Shown here: positions 14,657-19,458 of the stretch, piece after piece
Numbering within the stretch: position 1 is the stretch's first letter
Layout of the letters: each line of letters opens with the position of its first letter
Assembly (NCBI GenBank): GCA_045615765.1
Contig: JAZLFM010000023.1
Coordinates: 1-19,458, forward strand
DNA from: UBA1715 sp045615765
GTDB taxonomy: Bacteria; Bacteroidota; Bacteroidia; Bacteroidales; UBA1715
Reading direction: 5' to 3'
Length of the DNA: 19,458 nt
Program-made: the position numbers and the translations under genes
Notes under the pieces: generated by a model
The model's input: only the letters and a program-made list of their open reading frames with translations
What the model was told of the DNA's origin: nothing
Databases searched by the model: none

Positions 14657-15094
14657 ATGGTATTGCAAGAAATTATAGCTCATCTATTAGGTGAAAAATC
14701 TTTATCAAATATTTGTGATGAAAAGAAACGACAAGTTGCCAAAGACTTGTTAAATGCGTGTTCGCCAATACAGATATGCCATTTAAATAGTGCTGATTTA
14801 CATCAATTTGGGACATACGGAATTTCTAATTATGTGGAAGAGTTACTGGGTGACTTTCAAATGATTAAAACAGAAATTCAGAACAAAGTATCTCTGAAAG
14901 TTGTAAGAGCAGATAAAATACTTGTTGTAATAAACTATAAAGAAGAAATATCAGGAGAAGATTTAAATCAATTGTTTGCTCCGATTAAAAGTAATTATAA
15001 GGAAATTATGTGGTCTTATGTGTATGATGAAAATTTGACGGACAAAAACCTACGATTGGATTTGATTGTTATAGAAAAACAAACTATGAAATAA
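14657..15094 (+). CDS. Protein with an FtsZ C-terminal-domain-like segment
   Basis: A 145-residue soluble protein. I choose the start at 14657, not the longer frame from 14618, because TAAAACTATGG is repeated at this ATG and at the upstream short frame, and because the 13 extra residues overlap that frame. Residues 1-75 are mostly helical and mixed in charge. Residues about 82-140 (ADKILVVI, then EDLNQLFAPIK, then DENLTDKNLRLDLIV) follow the pattern of the FtsZ C-terminal domain (in E. coli ARGVLVNI, DEFETVGNTIR, DPDMNDELRVTVV). There is no GTP-binding tubulin signature (GGGTGS), so it is not FtsZ itself. It might be a standalone fold relative or a partner mimic. The alignment is by eye and could be chance. 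Confidence 0.6.
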   Translation: MVLQEIIAHLLGEKSLSNICDEKKRQVAKDLLNACSPIQICHLNSADLHQFGTYGISNYVEELLGDFQMIKTEIQNKVSLKVVRADKILVVINYKEEISGEDLNQLFAPIKSNYKEIMWSYVYDENLTDKNLRLDLIVIEKQTMK

Positions 15095-15410
15095 ACATTG
15101 TAAAGAACATGATGGTGAGATAGCAATAATAAACTATTGTACGGTAGAAAGATGGGGCAATTGATAATAAAAAGACTTTGAAAAGAAGTCTTTTACATGC
15201 TTCCAGGGATAAATAATCCATTATTCTGCGAAAACCAAACATCCCCGTAGGGGTTTGCATTATTTTTATGGTTAAGGAATTTATAGAAAATGAAAGAGTT
15301 TCTGAGAAGTGACATTAATCTACAAGACGAAAGTGGATAATTTCGAAAAATTTAAAGTGTGTGCAAAAAAAATGCTCAGTGTGTTTGTATTTTTGTAAAA
15401 AATTAAAGCA
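15095..15410. other. Gene-free stretch with two hairpins
   Basis: No gene longer than about 17 codons is credible. A hairpin AAAAGACTT/AAGTCTTTT (15170-15194) may terminate the upstream transcript. A second, CCCC-GTA-GGGG flanked by CAAA/TTTG (about 15237-15259), is followed by a T-rich tail and may do the same. The rest is AT-rich and leads to the promoter at 15388. I see no repeats shared with the module upstream, so the array seems to end here. Confidence 0.5.
15388..15395 (+). promoter_or_regulatory. -7 promoter box for the WYL operon
   Basis: TATTTTTG is a perfect TAnnTTTG match, followed by TAAAAAATT, 15 bases before the ATG at 15411. No TTG at ideal -33 distance is visible. Confidence 0.6.
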
Positions 15411-16307
15411 ATGGATAAGTTTACAAAATGTGCATGGATAACAAGAACGATAATAAATGCGGGAAATGGTGGAATTACATTGAAAGATATTCAGCAGAAA
15501 TGGGATAACGCATTTGGACAGGATGGGGAAAAGGAGCTGAAACGTCGTTCGTTTGAGAATTATAAGGTGTATATTGCTTCAATGTTTGGCATAGATATTC
15601 AATGCAACAAGAGCGATAATACTTATTTTGTAGAGCAAGAAAATATAGCAACAGGCGATAGTTTGGCAATGTGGTTGTTGAATAGTTTTTCTATGCAGGC
15701 AAAGTTATCTGCGAATATAGCATTGCGTGAACGAGTTCTGTTTGAGGTTATTCCTGGTGGAACAAAGTATTTGGAGCCTTTGTTGCATGCTATACAAGAG
15801 TCTTTATGTGTAGAAATCTCGTATGAAAAATATTGGGAAGAACGAGTGGTTGTTCGACGGATTTGTCCGTATGCGTTAAAGCAATATAGGCAACGCTGGT
15901 ATGTTATTGCAGAATCTGATGAATATGTGAAAATATTTGCCTTAGATAGAATAAAGGATTTACAAGTGACGGAACAGACATTTAAAATTACTTCTGATTT
16001 TAATATAAACGAATATTTTTCTGAGGATTATGGAATTATTCATGATCAAAGAATGACTTCTGAACTGGTGAAAATTCGTTTTAATAATGAACAAGCTAAA
16101 TATATCAATAGTCTTCCTTGGCATGAATCGCAGCGAGTGGTTGAAAAAAATGAAGATTATACTACATTTGCTTGGAATTTACGATGTACGCTTGATTTGG
16201 TTCAACAGATTCTATCTATGGGGGCTACTGCGGAAGTTTTAGAACCAGCAGGTTTACGTAGGTGTGTTTTAGAAGAAATGAAACAGGCTGTAAAGAATTA
16301 TAAATGA
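15411..16307 (+). CDS. WYL-domain transcriptional regulator
   Basis: A 298-residue regulator. Residues about 1-75 form an N-terminal DNA-binding part (winged-helix-like, with TLKDIQQKW and ELKRRSFENYKVYI). Residues about 120-185 are the WYL domain, with RRICPYALKQYRQRWYVIA (149-167, WYV at the diagnostic position) and FALDRIKDL (176-184). The C-terminal WCX-like part follows to about 295. WYL domains sense ligands, often nucleic acids or nucleotides, and control defence or stress genes. The stop is one base away from the ATG of the exonuclease gene, so the two are cotranscribed and probably work in one process. The gene has its own promoter and probably also autoregulates. Confidence 0.88.
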   Translation: MDKFTKCAWITRTIINAGNGGITLKDIQQKWDNAFGQDGEKELKRRSFENYKVYIASMFGIDIQCNKSDNTYFVEQENIATGDSLAMWLLNSFSMQAKLSANIALRERVLFEVIPGGTKYLEPLLHAIQESLCVEISYEKYWEERVVVRRICPYALKQYRQRWYVIAESDEYVKIFALDRIKDLQVTEQTFKITSDFNINEYFSEDYGIIHDQRMTSELVKIRFNNEQAKYINSLPWHESQRVVEKNEDYTTFAWNLRCTLDLVQQILSMGATAEVLEPAGLRRCVLEEMKQAVKNYK

Positions 16308-16308
16308 A

Positions 16309-16821
16309 ATGGATAACTTTATTGCTTTAGATTTTGAAACGGCTAATGCGCAGCAAAGTAGTGTGTGTAGTGTTGGTGTTGTGATAGTGAAGGAGGGCAA
16401 GCAAGTCGGTTCTTTCTATAGTCTTATAAAACCAGAACCGAACTATTATTGGTGGCGTTGTCAGCAAGTGCATGGCTTAGGTCCGCAAGATACCGATAAC
16501 GCACAGGTGTTTCCGTATGTATGGGAGCAATTAGAACAACGTGTTCGCGAGTATTTCCCAGAGTTTGAAGCTCCTTTTGTGGCGCATAATAGCAGATTTG
16601 ATGAAGGATGTTTGAAGAAAGTTTTTCAAACATACCAGATGGATTATCCTGATTTTCAATTTTTTGATACTTTATGTGCGGCACGAAAACATTTTGGTCG
16701 TAGTTTGCCCAACCATCAATTGCACACGGTTTCGGAAGCCTGTGGGTATGTTTTAGAAAATCACCACCATGCTTTAGCCGATGCCGAAGCGTGTGCTGCA
16801 ATTGCTTTGCATATACTGTAA
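16309..16821 (+). CDS. 3'-5' exonuclease, DnaQ-like (DEDDh)
   Basis: A 170-residue exonuclease of the DnaQ/epsilon superfamily. The five catalytic positions are visible: D8 and E10 (IALDFETA), D98 (HNSRFDEG), H153 and D158 (HHHALADAE), which is the DEDDh type using two metal ions. There is no BRCT, polymerase or helicase part, so it is a standalone nuclease rather than a polymerase III subunit. A conserved HGLGPQD (55-61) follows the first strand pair, as in other DnaQ-like proteins (HGI motif). It sits one base after the WYL regulator, and its product could act on single-stranded ends in repair or in clearing foreign DNA. It ends just before a hairpin shared with the convergent dehydrogenase gene. 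Confidence 0.92.
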   Translation: MDNFIALDFETANAQQSSVCSVGVVIVKEGKQVGSFYSLIKPEPNYYWWRCQQVHGLGPQDTDNAQVFPYVWEQLEQRVREYFPEFEAPFVAHNSRFDEGCLKKVFQTYQMDYPDFQFFDTLCAARKHFGRSLPNHQLHTVSEACGYVLENHHHALADAEACAAIALHIL

Positions 16822-16830
16822 AAAAGATAT

Positions 16831-16851
16831 GAGGTGTATGCGATACGCCTC
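16831..16851. terminator. Shared terminator between convergent genes
   Basis: GAGGTGTAT pairs with ATACGCCTC (one G-U pair) around GCG. On the minus strand it is followed by ATATCTTTTTT, so it best fits the dehydrogenase transcript; the exonuclease transcript may use the same stem. Confidence 0.7.
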
Positions 16852-16857
16852 TAAATG

Positions 16858-17796
16858 TTATTGTTGTACGAATGATCGTACATTTTCGTATGTTAATTTC
16901 ATAAGTGAATCTAATGCTTTGTCGCTTACCCATGCTACATGTGGAGTAATGATAAGTTTGCTTTGTATAGATTCGTTAAGTAGTGGAGAGTCCAAAGGAA
17001 GCGGTTCTTTTTCCATCACATCGATGCAAGCGCCTGCAATTTCGTTGTTTTGTAATGCTATAGCTAAATCTTGTTCTTTTATTATTCCGCCACGACCTAC
17101 GTTTACGATATAGGCATTCTTTTTCATCAGTTGTAGTTGTGCTGTACCGATAAGTCCTCGTGTTTGCTCGTTAAGTGGAGAATGTATAGAAACAATGTCC
17201 GATGTTTGTAGTAGTTCTTCTAATGAAACTCTTTGGTAGTCGTTAGTGTTATTATTGCCAGATGTAGAGTAGTAGATAACTTTACAACCAAATGCGCTGG
17301 CAACTTCGGCAACTCGTCGGCCTATGGTTCCCAAGCCGATAATTCCCCAAGTTCTACCATGTAATTCCATGTATCCTGGACCAATATGGGTAAACAAGTT
17401 TTGGTTAGAATATTGTTTAGAAGAAACATAGTTGGCATAGTATTCTGTGTGTTGGAGCAATGTCAATAACATGGCAAATGTATGTTGTACCACGCTTTCG
17501 GTTGAATAGCCAGCAACATTTTTAACGACAACGCCTTTTTCTTTAGCGTATGGCAAGTCAACATTGTTCATGCCTGTTGCGGTAAGGCATATAAGTTTTA
17601 TGCTCGGACAAGCGTCGAATATGGCTTTGTTTATAATTACCTTATTGGTGATGATAATAGTTGCGTCGGCAATGTGTTCTACTGTTTCTTGGGCAGTAGT
17701 GGTTGCGAATACGCGTAAATCTCCTAATTTAGAAAATGAATTGAATATTGAATTATCGCCAATAGTGGCAGCGTCTAAGACTACTATTTTTTCCAT
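16858..17796 (-). CDS. D-isomer-specific 2-hydroxyacid dehydrogenase
   Basis: A 312-residue NAD(P)-dependent enzyme that interconverts 2-oxoacids and D-2-hydroxyacids. The substrate domain (1-99 and 285-312) wraps the nucleotide domain (about 100-284). The Rossmann motif is GLGTIG (154-159). The catalytic residues are R235 (VNVGRGGII), E264 (MEKEPLP) and H286 (ITPHVAW). Length and motifs fit glycerate dehydrogenase/hydroxypyruvate reductase-type members, and the 'CLTATGMNNVDL' segment (70-81) is of the same type. The exact substrate (hydroxypyruvate, 2-oxo acids) cannot be fixed from sequence. It has its own promoter on the minus strand and is a single-gene transcript. It looks like a housekeeping gene beside the accessory genes. 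Confidence 0.92.
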   Translation of the reverse strand: MEKIVVLDAATIGDNSIFNSFSKLGDLRVFATTTAQETVEHIADATIIITNKVIINKAIFDACPSIKLICLTATGMNNVDLPYAKEKGVVVKNVAGYSTESVVQHTFAMLLTLLQHTEYYANYVSSKQYSNQNLFTHIGPGYMELHGRTWGIIGLGTIGRRVAEVASAFGCKVIYYSTSGNNNTNDYQRVSLEELLQTSDIVSIHSPLNEQTRGLIGTAQLQLMKKNAYIVNVGRGGIIKEQDLAIALQNNEIAGACIDVMEKEPLPLDSPLLNESIQSKLIITPHVAWVSDKALDSLMKLTYENVRSFVQQ

Positions 17797-17822
17797 GTTA
17801 TTAAAGTTTTTTTAGATTGTCG

Positions 17823-17830
17823 CAAAAATA
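17823..17830 (-). promoter_or_regulatory. -7 promoter box of the dehydrogenase gene
   Basis: On the minus strand TATTTTTG followed by C is a perfect -7 match, 26 bases before the ATG at 17796. No TTG at -33 is seen. The repeat array for the divergent ATPase begins about 50 bases further upstream. Confidence 0.6.
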
Positions 17831-17881
17831 GGAAAATACTGATTTTATAGAGCTGAATTATAGGTTTTGTTTGTTGAAAAC

Positions 17882-18024
17882 GGAAAAAGTGTAAAATTTA
17901 GGTGCGAAATTGTTGGAAAAAGTGTGATTTCTGTGTGTTGAAATCATAGAAAAAGTGTAAATTTTGGTATGTGTAAACAAGGAAAAAGTGTAATTTTGTA
18001 TATTAAAACAGTAGAAAAAGTGTT
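17882..18024 (+). repeat. Array of five 33-base repeat units upstream of the AAA ATPase
   Basis: The core GAAAAAGTGT begins at 17883, 17916, 17949, 17982 and 18014, so the period is 33, 33, 33 and 32. All five cores are identical, and most are preceded by G or A and followed by AAnTTT-like bases (consensus GGAAAAAGTGTAAATTTTG). The remaining bases of each unit diverge, apart from a loose TTGAAA/TAAAAC near the end. The last core ends two bases before the ATG at 18025. Thirty-three bases is about three helical turns, so bound proteins would sit on one face of the DNA. Sequence further upstream (17849-17881) resembles a decayed unit without the core. Confidence 0.9.
17991..17998 (+). promoter_or_regulatory. 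-7 promoter box inside repeat unit 4
   Basis: TAATTTTG matches TAnnTTTG and is 26 bases before the ATG at 18025. It is formed by the conserved part of unit 4; unit 3 has the near match TAAATTTTG, so units may be decayed tandem promoters. Confidence 0.5.
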
Positions 18025-19335
18025 ATGTTGCAAAGGAAGATAGAATGTAAAATTCTTGAACATATTAAAAATCAAAAAGATAGAGTTCTTATTGTCGAAG
18101 GTGCTCGTCAAATTGGGAAGACCTATATTATTAGGCATGTAGGGAAACGATTTTCTCATTATGTTGAAATAAATCTTTTAGATGATTATAATGGCTTGAA
18201 GCTGTTTAATAATACTAGATCTACGGACGATTTTTACTTGCAGTTAGGAGCATTGGGCAAAAAATTAGGAAGTAGGGAAGATACGTTGGTATTTCTTGAT
18301 GAAATTCAGGTTTATCCTCATTTGCTTACATTGTTGAAGTTCTTGAATCAGGATGCGAAATATACATATATATGTAGTGGTTCTTTGTTGGGAGTTACTT
18401 TGGCACGAGCTGTTTCTATTCCTATAGGAAGTACTCGGACACTTAGGATGTATCCACTTGATTTTGAAGAGTTTTTGTGGGCGAATGGTTTTTCTGAAGA
18501 AACGATAAATGCACTTCGTGATAAATATACTTCACAAGAAAGTTTAGATGAGGGAATGCATAACAAATTGCTGTCCTTATTTAAACGCTATCTGCTTTGC
18601 GGTGGATTGCCTGCAGCGGTTTCGGAGTTTGTTAATACGATGAATATATCTATGGTTCGAGATATCCAAAATTCTATATATGAATATTATGGGCTTGATA
18701 CTTTGAAATACGATAAGGAAAATAAATTACGCTCGCTTTCAGTGTATAAATATATTCCTTCGGCTTTGGAGTCGCATAAAAAAAGAATTGTGTTGCAAGA
18801 CATTGAGAAACGTGATGGAGCTCGTTTCTCTGAATATAAAGATGAGTTTGAATATTTGATACAAGCAGGAATTGCTTTGCATGTAAGTGCTATTTCAAAT
18901 CCTAAATTTCCATTGTGTGAATCACAAAGTAAAAATTTGTTGAAATTGTATTTAAACGATGTAGGAATATTAACCAATTTGCTGTATAAGAATAATATAC
19001 GTGCTATTCTTGATGACAACGAAAGCATAAATTTAGGAACAGTTTATGAATCTGTTGTTGCACAAGAGCTGGTGGCACATAACTATAAACTAAACTACTA
19101 TGACAATAAAAAACATGGAGAAGTTGATTTCTTAATAGATGATTTTGATTTGTTGTCGGTGGTTCCAATTGAAGTTAAATCCGGAAAGGACTATAAAGTA
19201 CACAGTGCATTGTCTCATTTTGTTAAAACAGCGGATTACCACATACAAAAGGCTGTTGTGCTTTCAAATAATAGAGAGATTGTGGTGGAAAATGGTATTA
19301 CGTATTTACCAGTTTATTATGTAATGTTTTTGTGA
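18025..19335 (+). CDS. AAA ATPase of the AAA_14/DUF4143 type
   Basis: A 436-residue P-loop ATPase. The N-terminal AAA_14 domain has Walker A GARQIGKT (26-33), Walker B TLVFLDEIQ (87-95) and a sensor-1-like SGS (118-120), with RMYPLDFEEFLWANG (141-155), a hallmark of this family. A helical part follows with CGGLPAAVSEF (192-202). The C-terminal DUF4143 part has YLNDVGIL (309-316) and GTVYESVVAQEL (338-349), then a PD-(D/E)XK-like core HGEVDFLI (364-371) and PIEVKSG (381-387), with D368, E383 and K385 as candidate metal-site residues. The cellular role of this family is not established. It starts at 18025, at the end of the 33-base repeat array, which is probably its regulatory region. Confidence 0.92.
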   Translation: MLQRKIECKILEHIKNQKDRVLIVEGARQIGKTYIIRHVGKRFSHYVEINLLDDYNGLKLFNNTRSTDDFYLQLGALGKKLGSREDTLVFLDEIQVYPHLLTLLKFLNQDAKYTYICSGSLLGVTLARAVSIPIGSTRTLRMYPLDFEEFLWANGFSEETINALRDKYTSQESLDEGMHNKLLSLFKRYLLCGGLPAAVSEFVNTMNISMVRDIQNSIYEYYGLDTLKYDKENKLRSLSVYKYIPSALESHKKRIVLQDIEKRDGARFSEYKDEFEYLIQAGIALHVSAISNPKFPLCESQSKNLLKLYLNDVGILTNLLYKNNIRAILDDNESINLGTVYESVVAQELVAHNYKLNYYDNKKHGEVDFLIDDFDLLSVVPIEVKSGKDYKVHSALSHFVKTADYHIQKAVVLSNNREIVVENGITYLPVYYVMFL

Positions 19336-19343
19336 AATTTTTT

Positions 19344-19351
19344 TATATTTG
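19344..19351 (+). promoter_or_regulatory. -7 promoter box for a gene beyond the window
   Basis: TATATTTG followed by TAC is a perfect -7 match just after the ATPase stop. No ORF follows in the window, so the gene would begin past 19458. Confidence 0.5.
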
Positions 19352-19405
19352 TACTATCAATAATCAATTGTGTGGGAATAGTGAAATTAAATAACAATTT
19401 GTGCC

Positions 19406-19434
19406 ACAATTATTTGGAAATGCCAAATAATTGT
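19406..19434. repeat. Perfect 12-bp inverted repeat
   Basis: ACAATTATTTGG and CCAAATAATTGT are exact complements around a five-base loop (AAATG). No T-tract follows, so it is more likely an operator or an RNA hairpin in a leader than a terminator. Confidence 0.85.
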
Positions 19435-19438
19435 ATAA

Positions 19439-19458
19439 ACACACACACACACACACAC
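19439..19458 (+). repeat. (AC)10 microsatellite at the window edge
   Basis: Ten or more AC dinucleotides, running off the window end. It lies about 90 bases after a promoter box. Such tracts slip during replication and can switch expression of a following gene; an assembly break at the tract is equally possible. Confidence 0.9.

Noticed and set aside
15268..15341. Two short frames of 14 and 16 codons in the gap before the WYL gene
   Set aside because: They overlap each other, have no conserved start context and no relation to the leader peptides of the array.
16424..16933. A 169-residue minus-strand frame opposite the exonuclease
   Set aside because: The plus-strand exonuclease has all five catalytic residues, and the antisense frame crosses the terminator and the dehydrogenase end.
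17882..18024. CRISPR array from the 33-base periodic repeats
   Set aside because: The conserved part is only about 10-11 bases, the period is the whole unit, the last unit touches a gene start, and no cas gene is in the window.

Overview
The window looks like a chromosome segment from a member of the Bacteroidales (Bacteroidota). Four things point there: an AT-rich composition; promoters of the Bacteroidota type (TAnnTTTG at -7) before most genes with no Shine-Dalgarno pattern; a GDE / GT4 / GH57 / GT35 glycogen gene set in Bacteroidales style; and a XerD ending in the HPRR tail seen in that group. The exact genus cannot be told from the sequence.

Layout. (1) 1-1066: two short genes of unknown function, a membrane protein and a phage-like small protein, each with its own promoter and a strong terminator. 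(2) 1068-2924: xerD on the minus strand, divergent from a secreted WG-repeat protein. (3) 2999-10406: a four-gene glycogen operon (debranching enzyme, GT4 glycogen synthase, GH57 protein, alpha-glucan phosphorylase) with one clear promoter and one clear terminator. The GH57 member seems to lack both catalytic acids and carries a lysine-rich tail. (4) 10439-10581: tRNA-Gly(GCC) with promoter and terminator. (5) 10582-15410: an accessory region of low GC just after the tRNA. It has two proteins resembling the uracil-DNA glycosylase superfamily, a leucine-rich-repeat protein with no signal peptide, a small acidic protein and a protein resembling the FtsZ C-terminal domain. The gaps between these genes carry related terminator, promoter and leader modules, several of which begin the same tiny reading frame (Met-Ile-Lys-Ile). 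(6) 15388-17830: a WYL regulator with a DnaQ-like exonuclease in one operon, convergent with a D-2-hydroxyacid dehydrogenase. (7) 17882-19335: five copies of a GAAAAAGTGT core at a 33-base period, running straight into the start of an AAA ATPase with a C-terminal PD-(D/E)XK-like segment. (8) 19344-19458: a promoter, a perfect 12-bp inverted repeat and an (AC)10 tract that runs off the window.

How the parts work together. The glycogen genes would build, trim and phosphorolyse storage glucan. The accessory region looks like an array of individually transcribed cargo genes joined by recurring intergenic modules, comparable in style to the recombinase-associated immunity arrays known in Bacteroidales, although no recombinase lies inside it. 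The 33-base repeat array is best read as a regulatory array for the ATPase. These two repeat systems and the GH57 protein are the points most worth following up.
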